NCBI GenBank assembly: GCA_030017935.1
Contig: JASEGF010000110.1
Span: 1 to 6,897 of the forward strand
DNA: 6,897 bases
Direction: 5' to 3'
Origin: Bacteroidales bacterium
GTDB lineage: Bacteria > Bacteroidota > Bacteroidia > Bacteroidales > DTU049
Part shown: one piece after another, positions 1 through 6,846 of the stretch
How the letters are laid out: every line of letters begins with the position of its first letter
Numbering within the stretch: position 1 is the stretch's first letter
Made by a program: the position numbers and the translations under genes
The notes under the pieces: model-generated
The model's input: the letters and a program-made list of their open reading frames with translations, nothing else
Database searches by the model: none
What the model was told of the DNA's origin: nothing

Positions 1-294
1 TCAAATGATTATTGCGTTTTTAAGGGTCGACTAAATAATGTAATTCTGTTTTGTAATAATAATCTTAGCAATCTTGGTACATTAAATATTGGAAATTCTA
101 TATATATCGTTGATAGTAGGATAAGATTTAAATTAGAAAATATTTATTTTCATCCTCATACCGCCGATATTAATTTTACTTCTGCTTCTACTGTATATAA
201 TAAATATGTAATAAATGATTTTGATAATTTAGGGCTTACTACAGATGAAAAGAATAATACTCAACATATTTTGATAATTAAGTCCACGACCTAA
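1..294 (+). CDS. 3' end of an unidentified protein gene (5' truncated by the window)
   Basis: Frame 1 is open from the first base to a TAA at 292-294, giving 97 codons without a start that is clearly its own. In DNA this AT-rich, a run of that length without a stop is unlikely by chance, so I read it as the C-terminal part of a gene starting upstream. The visible protein is rich in Asn, Ile and aromatic residues and has alternating hydrophobic stretches (for example GNSIYIVDSRIRFKLENIYF), which suggests beta strands. I recognise no family, no catalytic motif and no T9SS sorting domain. The last codons (Ser-Thr-Thr-stop) lie inside the hairpin at 276-309, so the natural C-terminus may have been changed by insertion of that repeat. 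It points the same way as the downstream genes but is separated from them by about 500 bases. Confidence 0.6.
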   Translation, partial: SNDYCVFKGRLNNVILFCNNNLSNLGTLNIGNSIYIVDSRIRFKLENIYFHPHTADINFTSASTVYNKYVINDFDNLGLTTDEKNNTQHILIIKSTT

Positions 295-309
295 AGGTCG
301 TGGTTAATT
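276..309. repeat. Hairpin repeat, GACCTAAAGGTC core (copy 1, inverted orientation)
   Basis: CCACGACC at 284-291 pairs perfectly with GGTCGTGG at 296-303 around a TAAA loop. The stem can be extended by AATTAA (276-281) with TTAATT (304-309), leaving a two-base bulge (GT). The core GACCTAAAGGTC (289-300) is the reverse complement of the GACCTTTAGGTC cores at 404-415 and 444-455, so this is the same element in the opposite orientation. It overlaps the stop codon of the upstream gene. No T-run follows it, so a terminator role is not supported. Confidence 0.85.
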
Positions 310-373
310 GAAGTGATAGTTAGTTAGCAAAGTAAGATAGAAAGTGGTATTATCCCCCAAAAATACATCGTAG

Positions 374-393
374 GGGCGTATTATCATACGCCC
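374..393. repeat. Hairpin repeat, GGGCGTAT arms
   Basis: GGGCGTAT at 374-381 and ATACGCCC at 386-393 form a perfect 8-bp stem with a four-base TATC loop. The preceding bases (GTAGGGGCGTA) resemble REP-like GTAGGGGCG... palindromes that I recall as dispersed in many bacterial genomes. That family link is from memory; the inverted repeat is directly visible. Confidence 0.75.
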
Positions 394-402
394 AATTATA
401 TT

Positions 403-416
403 TGACCTTTAGGTCA
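403..416. repeat. Hairpin repeat, GACCTTTAGGTC core (copy 2, short arms)
   Basis: TGACCT (403-408) and AGGTCA (411-416) are exact inverted complements separated by TT. The 12-base core is identical to that of the hairpin at 439-460 and is the reverse complement of the one at 284-303. The arms stop pairing sooner than in the other two copies, so it looks like a shorter or decayed member of the set. Confidence 0.7.
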
Positions 417-438
417 GATAGCGAAGTGTAGATTATTA

Positions 439-460
439 ACCTCGACCTTTAGGTCGAGGT
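439..460. repeat. Hairpin repeat, GACCTTTAGGTC core (copy 3, 10-bp arms)
   Basis: ACCTCGACCT at 439-448 and AGGTCGAGGT at 451-460 are perfect inverted complements around TT. Compared with copy 1 read on the opposite strand, one arm position differs (CCTCGACC against CCACGACC) and the partner arm carries the matching change. Base pairing is therefore kept although the sequence differs. This pattern suggests that the folded structure matters. Confidence 0.85.
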
Positions 461-479
461 AGAACATAGAAAAAATTAT

Positions 480-491
480 GGGCTTTAGCCC
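480..491. repeat. Short hairpin repeat, GGGCTTTAGCCC
   Basis: GGGCT (480-484) and AGCCC (487-491) pair perfectly around TT, so the TTTA centre is the same as in the GACCTTTAGGTC copies but the arms differ. It lies 19 bases after the third GACCT hairpin. Given its position and shared architecture, it is probably another member of the cluster. At 12 bases it is weak evidence on its own. Confidence 0.55.
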
Positions 492-558
492 TGAAAAACA
501 AAATCCCAAAATCCGTTAATCCCCAATATCATGGTTCAGACAATATAATTCAATCATT

Positions 559-598
559 CTCTGTGTTCTTTGTGCCTTCTTTGAGAACTTTGTGGTTA
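559..598. repeat. Degenerate CTTTGTG-type repeat
   Basis: The stretch is built from imperfect short units: CTCTGTGTT, CTTTGTGCC, TTCTTTGAGAA and CTTTGTGGTTA. It has more G and C than the sequence around it. It resembles the dispersed CTCTGTG.../CTTTGTGGTTAA motif that I recall from intergenic regions of many bacteria. I cannot confirm copy number from this window, and it has no coding capacity. Confidence 0.5.
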
Positions 599-752
599 AT
601 ATTTGACAGAACACTAATAAAAAAATTCATTTTTATTAAATTACTCTGTTTTAATCTTTACCCATACAAAACGTTATAGAACCAATAAAATTATAAAAAC
701 GGAAAAATTAATAAAACTTTAATCTAATAAATTAGGTAAATTATAAAAAAAA

Positions 753-783
753 TTTAGTTATTTAAATTTTTTTTGTAAATTTG
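753..783 (+). promoter_or_regulatory. Candidate Bacteroidota-type promoter for the two-gene unit
   Basis: TAAATTTG at 776-783 fits the TAnnTTTG -7 element described for the primary sigma factor of Bacteroidota. About 18 bases upstream, TTTAG (753-757) is a poor match to the -33 TTTG box. Transcription would start near position 790, leaving a leader of roughly 20 bases before the ATG at 812. The surrounding DNA is almost entirely A and T, so a chance match is quite possible. The -7 match and the position are the supporting evidence. Confidence 0.4.
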
Positions 784-811
784 TATTTAATGAATTTAAA
801 AAATTTTTATT

Positions 812-1390
812 ATGAAATCAAAATTTTACCTTTTTATATTAATAATATCAATCTTATGCTTAGCATCTGATTGTGGTAGAGATAATATACCGACTTATTA
901 CATTTCTTATGAAATGAAAAAGTATATTGACTTTCCTGTAGGTTCATTTTGGGTTTACCAAGATTCAGTGTCAAATAAAATTGATAGTATCTTACTGGAA
1001 AAAACAAATAATGAAATAATTAGCATGAATAATTATAACTATAAATATGAATCTATAAAACAAATTCATTTTTCTACCTATAAGGATAGCTTAATAAGTA
1101 GCACTATATATACTGATTGCTTTGAAAATACAAATATTTGTTTTATTTATTCTGGAATTGGTATATATATTGGAGATGTTCCGTTAGGTAATATTTTTTC
1201 AAATATTAAGTATGTATGTCTTTACGACTCTATTCAAATTAACAATGTTTGGTATGAAAAAGTAAAAAGATTTGATGATATTAATAATGGGAATCAATTC
1301 TATTGGGCACCAAATATTGGGTTAGTCAAAAAAAATATTATTGCTCAAGATAAAAACTGGCTATTAACTTATTGCTATATTAATAATTAA
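812..1390 (+). CDS. Small exported protein, possible lipoprotein, function unknown
   Basis: The product has 192 residues and an N-terminal export signal: MKSK, then a hydrophobic core (about residues 5-19), then Cys21. The sequence LASDC resembles a lipobox but has Asp at -1, which is not canonical; Cys16 is a poorer alternative. It is therefore either an atypical lipoprotein or a protein with an ordinary signal peptide. The mature part contains FPVGSFWVY (residues 41-49) and ends with FYWAPNIGLVKK (163-174). Proteins with an FP-x-G-x-x-W-x-Y opening and a Y-x-A-x-x-x-G-L-V-K ending are a pattern I associate with uncharacterised Bacteroidota envelope proteins, so I expect a single beta-rich domain. 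No catalytic motif is visible. The ATG at 812 starts the signal peptide exactly, and only AT-rich sequence without a Shine-Dalgarno motif precedes it, as is usual in this phylum. The next gene begins 12 bases after its stop, which suggests co-transcription and perhaps a shared role at the cell surface. Confidence 0.85.
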   Translation: MKSKFYLFILIISILCLASDCGRDNIPTYYISYEMKKYIDFPVGSFWVYQDSVSNKIDSILLEKTNNEIISMNNYNYKYESIKQIHFSTYKDSLISSTIYTDCFENTNICFIYSGIGIYIGDVPLGNIFSNIKYVCLYDSIQINNVWYEKVKRFDDINNGNQFYWAPNIGLVKKNIIAQDKNWLLTYCYINN

Positions 1391-1402
1391 AACCTAAAAA
1401 TT

Positions 1403-4400
1403 ATGAAAAAAATTACACTTTTAATTATTATTCAATTGTTTGCAATTCAAATAAGATATCTTTATGCTATAGAAACTAATCATGCATATGGAGAAGTAAT
1501 TAGCAAAGAATATAATATTGTAAATGGCACATTTAATTTTACAATTGAATATAAATTTATTGATACTGTTACATTTGCTTATAATAAAAGTGCACAATTT
1601 ATTTTACCTGATGGATGGAGTGCTAATATAGCACCCGTAATAAAAGGCAATGTATATTATCCTGAAGATATAATACTACTCACAGTTACAGTAAATTATC
1701 CTGTTAATAATTTGCCATTTTATCCAAAAAAAATTAAAATTATTCAATTTATTACATCTGATAATACTATTGAAAAAGAAATCTCAACATCTGCAATGGT
1801 TTATTTTACTCCATATAATACTATAGAGATATGGAATTTACAAGATTTTCAGAATTTACCGAGACGTTGGTTTACTCCTATAGAAAATCCTGATACAACA
1901 CGTATCTATATAGACCCTAGTAATATTCCCGAATCAAATATTGATACAAGTGTTTATATTAATTGGGAAATAGGAGATTGGGAAGATGACTGGCAGGATG
2001 AATACAGAGAAGTAAAAATGCAAGGGTTGTCTTATGCTGTCTTAATGAAACCCGTACCTCCAGATTCTGTTGATTATTATAAAAGCATTGGAGATGGACC
2101 TGATTCAACAAATATATCGGGTGAAAAAAGTAAAAATTTCACAGGTGTTATTTATGGTCATTTATATACAAAAATTAATAATGATTTAGGCGATCCCGCT
2201 TTAGTGGCATTAACAGGAATAAAAGTAAAATTAATGGATCAGGATAAATTTTGGGCAGAAACTATTGAAACAACATATACAGATAATAACGGGTATTTTG
2301 AAATACATTATTCTACAAATCAAATATTTGAAGGAGAAAAGATGGAACTTTTTCTTCGTTTTAAATCAAGAACAAATAACGACTATCAAATACATTCAAC
2401 TAATTTGATTGGAAGTAATTATAAAGTTAATTCAGAGCAAATATCGGTACCACAAAATGCAGAGTGGAATCAAATAGAAACGATATTAGCTTATGATGAA
2501 AGTAATTATTATGATGCTTTTAGAACAGTACATTGGGCTAATAATGGTTTTCGCTATTTTGAAGCAGAAAATAGACCGTTAGGAAAAAGATTAACAATTC
2601 ATATTAATATGGATGTAATAACCTTTATAACAGGAAGTTTTTCCATGTTAGGGAATATTTTTTTAACAGATCATGCTGGAGATAAAGAAAATACACCCTA
2701 TCACGAATTTGGCCATTATACAATGTATAAATTACAAAGTAATAATTTTACATATCCTTATGGGGAAAATGGATGTGCTGATCATGGATGGGATAAAGAA
2801 AACACGAGCAGTCTTGCATGGGTTGAAGGTTGGGCTGATGCTGTGCAAATGATTCTTGATGCTGCTTACTGGCATGAAGATGGTGAATATGGTCACGATG
2901 GTTCAACTTGGAATCCAGAGTCTGAAGTCAGGAACCATTTTTCATGGGAAATAGCAGATCCAAATGATTGGAGGATTATTAATGGATATCGTTCTGAATA
3001 CTATATTGCTTGTGCTATTTATGATTTATGGGATGGCGCTTCAAAAGGGTTACCTCAAAGTATTCCAATCGGAGAAAACATGCCGGTTTTTCATGGTTGG
3101 AATGACTCAGGTCAAGGTAATACTGGTTGGGCAAGTATTGACGATGTGGAATTAAGTTTTTATAATATTTGCAAGCCCTTAGTTGATCATCCAACAGGTA
3201 TGCAAGGCTATATAGCAGGTGATAAATGCATGAATATACATGATTATTACAGGTACTTAGTAGATAATATAAGTGATTGTGATCTTAAAGCAGATATTAG
3301 CAGGGTATTCAGAGAAAACAGAATACAATGGAATATAGCAGAATATGAATGGACATGGAATGTAACAAATTTATCTTCCGATTTTATTAGACAAACTGAG
3401 ATAAAAGATGAAAGTGGTTATATAATATTAGGTGGTTTCCTTAATAGCAGAAACTGGACAGATAATTATTTAGTAAATTTTTATAATAAAAATAGTTTCA
3501 ATGAATTTCGTTATTCAGCATATCCTACACAAGATTTAATAATAAGTGATAATTTATGGTTAGGCATTTGGGATACTTATTCAAATGTTTATAAAAGATC
3601 AGATTTATATTTAAATGATGCCGTGAGATACGATTATTTTGGAAATCCTTCTGAAATACACGGAAATTATCAAACTTGCGGAGGTATTGAAATAGATTTG
3701 AAATATGGAAAACTTGAATTAGGCGGAGGTGGGAAAGTACATACAACAGCAGATTTAATAATTACCGACAAATCATTATTACGTTTTAGAAATAATAGTA
3801 ATTTGAATATCTTGACTGGATCTAGTATCATCATTAAAGAAGGAGGTACACTTTATATTGAAAACGATGCAGATATAGTACTACACGACAATGCAAAAAT
3901 AATAGTAGAACCTGGCGGTTATATTTGTATAGAAGATGGAGCAAATATTTCGGACCTTAGTAAAATTGAATTACAGCAAGGATATAATATAGGAATAAAT
4001 CCTGTTTTGAATATATCACATGATAATTGTTATACTATTGAATGTGGTACACTCGTTTATTATACTCATCCTGATAAAACAATTGTAGATATAAATGATA
4101 CCTGGAATAATGAAAATTTTAAATTCAGAAAAAATTTGGTTATTCAAAGTGGTACAGAATTAACTATAAATAATTCATATCTTGAATTTGAAGAAAAAGC
4201 AAAAATAATTGTTGAGCCAGGATCAAAATTAATTCTTAATAATACAAAAGTAACTAATCTAGAACAATGTGGTACTATGTGGCAGGGCATAGAAGTCTGG
4301 GGCAACAGAGATTTACCTCAATATCCGGAAAGCAATCAGGGAGTTATTGAACTTAAAAATGGTGCAATAATTGAAAATGCTCTAAATGCTATAAGAACAA

Positions 4401-6715
4401 TAAATTCTCTTGGTGATATTGACGATGATGGAAATGAAGATTTTGACTGGGCTTATACAGGCGGTATTATACATGCAAAAGATGCTAATTTTATTAATAA
4501 CCGAAAAGCAATAGAATTTCTTTCTTATCATAATATTTTACCTAATGGTCGTGAAATTGATAATTCCAGCTATTTTAATAACTGCACTTTTGAAACAAAT
4601 GCACAACTATCAGACCCAGGCACACTCCCTGAAACATTTGTAAGTTTAAATGATGTGAAAGGCGTCAAATTTTTGGGCTGTACTTTCCAAAATATAGCCC
4701 CAACAGGTGTTTATTCAACCATACATAGAGGCAATGGTATTACCAGCATTGATGCAAATTATGAGGTTAAACCATTATGTTTAAATCCTTATATATATCC
4801 TTGCTCTGAATACCAGCCAAATACTTTTAAAAATCTGTATTATGGTATTGATGCCAGTAATACAAACCCTGCAATAACATTAACAATTAACGGGAATAAT
4901 TTTGATAATAATCATAGAAGTATATTTTTAAAAAGTATAAATAATGCTACAATTACTAAAAATAATTTTGATATAGGAGCTACTATTGGGAATATAAATG
5001 ATCAAACTAATGAACGTGAAGCATGTGATGTGTTTAACCGTTCTTATTCTTATGGAGTGTACTTAAAAGAATGTTCAGGTTACAAAGTAGAAGAAAATAA
5101 TTTTTCTACCACTCATGATGGACATGCAGGAATTATTGTTGATAATTCGGGAACAAAGGCTAATGAAATTTATAATAATACTTTTGATAAATTAGCTATA
5201 GGTACTCAGGCACAAGGCATAAATGCTGCGGGGGGAGTGATAATATCAAAAAGTAGTAATCCTGAGCATATTGAAATTAATGTTGGGCAGGGTTTGCAAT
5301 TTTTATGTAATCAGTATTTTAATATTTCTACTGCTGATATTGCTGTTACTTCTGGTCGTATTGCTCAAAATCAGGGATATTGTCGTGATAATAATCCTGC
5401 CCTTCCAGCAGGTAATAAATTTAGCCATACCTGTAACATAAGTACAAGTGATATCCATGTAAATTCAGATGCATCAAAATTTAATTACAGTCATCATAGT
5501 GAACTTGATTATATTCCACTATGTTATAGTTCTGATAAAGTTACATTACATGATTGTCATATTAAATATGATCCTCGAACTTCTTGTCCTTCGCATTTGA
5601 ATTCTGGTCTAACACCAGTAGTGCTAAAACAAATCATTAATACTAACAAATTAGAAATAGAAGAATTAATAAGTTTAATAGATAATGGAGAAACAGAAAC
5701 ATTACTTGCTCAGATACATCAGAACGAAGAGCCTGAAAGAATAAAAAATGCTTTGGAGAGTGCCTCGCCATATCTATCAGACAGAGTCCTGCTTGCAGCA
5801 ATAAAAGAAAAACCAAAACCTTTGCCTCTCGACATATTAAAAGAAATAATAATTTCTAATTCTCCTGTAACAGATACAGTAATGAGTGCTTTAAATACAC
5901 TTAAATTACCTGACGATATTCAGCAGCAAATACAGGAAGTGCAAAAAGGCACATCAGCAAGAGCAGAACTGGAACAGCAAATATCTTATATGGAAACACA
6001 AAAAGGTATAGCAGAAAATGAACTGATGCGTCAGTATCTGAACGATACTACTATTAATGGCACAGACAGCATAATTGCCTATCTTGAGATGCAAACGGAC
6101 TTAATAAATAAAAAACAACTTGTCCAGGCATATCTTGTTGCAAATCTATGCGAAAAAGCAAAAATATTGCTTGGGCAATTGCCTCAAGAAAATGATGAAG
6201 ATAAAAATTTTTATAATTTTTATAATTTATTGTCAGATTTATGTGTTTCAGAAAAATCATATTTTGAATTAACATCTGCTCAAGAACAGACAGTGCGTGA
6301 AATAGCAAAAAGTGAAACAAGTGTAAGTGTAAATGCGCAGGCAATATTAAGTTTGGTTTATAATGAAAAATTTCCTGAAATAATAGAAGAATTAAAATTT
6401 ATAGTTGACTTACGTAATGCACCGCAACAAGGAGAAACCCTAGGCGACAATATTACTAAACAAATTCAGTTTGTTAAAATATATCCCAATCCTGCAGAAA
6501 ATACAATAACAATAGAATTATCAGCAGAATTAGATAATAAAAATATATCTGTAGAAATTTACAACTATCTTGGCCAAAAGATAATGTTTTATAACTTTGC
6601 AGGCGATTTGTTAAACACACTTGACGTTTCAGATTTAAGCAATGGTATATATATCTTTAAAATACTTGTTGGAAATAAAATTATTGCTAGAGAAAAAGTA
6701 GTAATTGAAAAATAA
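1403..6715 (+). CDS. Giant T9SS-secreted modular zinc metallopeptidase (gluzincin-type) with beta-helix carrier
   Basis: The product is 1770 residues, complete and unbroken. Layout: signal peptide (1 to about 22, ending LYA); N-terminal beta-rich region (about 25-245); carboxypeptidase-regulatory-like fold (about 246-325, with TDNNGYF at 294-299); peptidase domain (about 350-650). Zinc motif HEFGH is at 434-438 (H434, H438, catalytic E435). EGWAD is at 475-479, with E475 as likely third ligand. This arrangement fits gluzincins, and no metzincin HExxHxxGxxH is present. Next come beta-helix strands (about 755-960, AKIIVEPG at 831-838 and again at 933-940), WQGIEVWGN (960-968) and further beta-helix-like sequence to about 1400. 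An alpha-helical domain (about 1405-1670) precedes a Por-type sorting domain (about 1690-1770, YPNPA at 1694-1698). The expected route is Sec export, then T9SS passage across the outer membrane, with removal of the sorting domain and either surface anchoring or release. The substrate is unknown. It lies 12 bases after the small exported gene, without a Shine-Dalgarno. Peptidase class and T9SS targeting are well supported; exact domain borders are estimates. Confidence 0.93.
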   Translation: MKKITLLIIIQLFAIQIRYLYAIETNHAYGEVISKEYNIVNGTFNFTIEYKFIDTVTFAYNKSAQFILPDGWSANIAPVIKGNVYYPEDIILLTVTVNYPVNNLPFYPKKIKIIQFITSDNTIEKEISTSAMVYFTPYNTIEIWNLQDFQNLPRRWFTPIENPDTTRIYIDPSNIPESNIDTSVYINWEIGDWEDDWQDEYREVKMQGLSYAVLMKPVPPDSVDYYKSIGDGPDSTNISGEKSKNFTGVIYGHLYTKINNDLGDPALVALTGIKVKLMDQDKFWAETIETTYTDNNGYFEIHYSTNQIFEGEKMELFLRFKSRTNNDYQIHSTNLIGSNYKVNSEQISVPQNAEWNQIETILAYDESNYYDAFRTVHWANNGFRYFEAENRPLGKRLTIHINMDVITFITGSFSMLGNIFLTDHAGDKENTPYHEFGHYTMYKLQSNNFTYPYGENGCADHGWDKENTSSLAWVEGWADAVQMILDAAYWHEDGEYGHDGSTWNPESEVRNHFSWEIADPNDWRIINGYRSEYYIACAIYDLWDGASKGLPQSIPIGENMPVFHGWNDSGQGNTGWASIDDVELSFYNICKPLVDHPTGMQGYIAGDKCMNIHDYYRYLVDNISDCDLKADISRVFRENRIQWNIAEYEWTWNVTNLSSDFIRQTEIKDESGYIILGGFLNSRNWTDNYLVNFYNKNSFNEFRYSAYPTQDLIISDNLWLGIWDTYSNVYKRSDLYLNDAVRYDYFGNPSEIHGNYQTCGGIEIDLKYGKLELGGGGKVHTTADLIITDKSLLRFRNNSNLNILTGSSIIIKEGGTLYIENDADIVLHDNAKIIVEPGGYICIEDGANISDLSKIELQQGYNIGINPVLNISHDNCYTIECGTLVYYTHPDKTIVDINDTWNNENFKFRKNLVIQSGTELTINNSYLEFEEKAKIIVEPGSKLILNNTKVTNLEQCGTMWQGIEVWGNRDLPQYPESNQGVIELKNGAIIENALNAIRTINSLGDIDDDGNEDFDWAYTGGIIHAKDANFINNRKAIEFLSYHNILPNGREIDNSSYFNNCTFETNAQLSDPGTLPETFVSLNDVKGVKFLGCTFQNIAPTGVYSTIHRGNGITSIDANYEVKPLCLNPYIYPCSEYQPNTFKNLYYGIDASNTNPAITLTINGNNFDNNHRSIFLKSINNATITKNNFDIGATIGNINDQTNEREACDVFNRSYSYGVYLKECSGYKVEENNFSTTHDGHAGIIVDNSGTKANEIYNNTFDKLAIGTQAQGINAAGGVIISKSSNPEHIEINVGQGLQFLCNQYFNISTADIAVTSGRIAQNQGYCRDNNPALPAGNKFSHTCNISTSDIHVNSDASKFNYSHHSELDYIPLCYSSDKVTLHDCHIKYDPRTSCPSHLNSGLTPVVLKQIINTNKLEIEELISLIDNGETETLLAQIHQNEEPERIKNALESASPYLSDRVLLAAIKEKPKPLPLDILKEIIISNSPVTDTVMSALNTLKLPDDIQQQIQEVQKGTSARAELEQQISYMETQKGIAENELMRQYLNDTTINGTDSIIAYLEMQTDLINKKQLVQAYLVANLCEKAKILLGQLPQENDEDKNFYNFYNLLSDLCVSEKSYFELTSAQEQTVREIAKSETSVSVNAQAILSLVYNEKFPEIIEELKFIVDLRNAPQQGETLGDNITKQIQFVKIYPNPAENTITIELSAELDNKNISVEIYNYLGQKIMFYNFAGDLLNTLDVSDLSNGIYIFKILVGNKIIAREKVVIEK

Positions 6716-6846
6716 ATAAAATTAAGATAATAAAAAATTATACACTAGATCTTCCTGAAAAATATTAAAGTAAATGTTTATAGATATTTAGCTTTAATTT
6801 TATTTAGGCAATAAATTCATATTATTAAAAAATTAGTTATTCGTTA

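Larger units (their letters stand above)
295..811. other. Intergenic region without genes: repeat cluster, then AT-rich leader
   Basis: I see no credible coding sequence here on either strand. Up to about position 491 it holds a cluster of short inverted repeats, each listed separately. Around 559-598 there is a degenerate repeat, and from about 600 to 811 the sequence is extremely AT-rich with a candidate promoter just before the next gene. Apart from the hairpins, a short match follows copies 1 and 2 of the GACCT hairpin: GAAGTGATAG at 310-319 and GAAGTGTAG at 423-431. This may mark a larger repeat unit that includes flanking sequence. Confidence 0.75.

Noticed and set aside
284..491. CRISPR array
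   Set aside because: The repeats are short hairpins of different sequence and spacing in both orientations, without equal-length spacers, and there are no cas genes.
615..638. AT-only inverted repeat (TAATAAAAA / TTTTTATTA) as a terminator
   Set aside because: Nine A-T pairs around a six-base loop are expected by chance in DNA this AT-rich, there is no GC-rich stem, and no gene ends just before it.
1391..1402. Shine-Dalgarno site before the large gene
   Set aside because: The 12-base gap is AACCTAAAAATT and has no purine-rich AGGAGG-like sequence; initiation without one is common in Bacteroidota.
2702..2839. Metzincin (M43/M12-type) or snapalysin-like peptidase
   Set aside because: The sequence after HEFGH is YTMYKLQ, so the HExxHxxGxxH/D pattern is absent; the downstream EGWAD fits a gluzincin instead.
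2964..3155. Open frame of 63 codons on the + strand inside the peptidase region
   Set aside because: It lies wholly within the large gene in another frame, has no own start context, and the main frame here encodes convincing peptidase-domain sequence.
3525..3746. Open frame of 73 codons on the - strand
   Set aside because: Antisense to the beta-helix part of the large gene; composition is that of a shadow, and no promoter or domain is visible.
6054..6344. Open frame of 96 codons on the - strand
   Set aside because: Antisense to the helical domain; the His/Leu/Phe-rich product is what the reverse complement of this AT-rich coding sequence would give.
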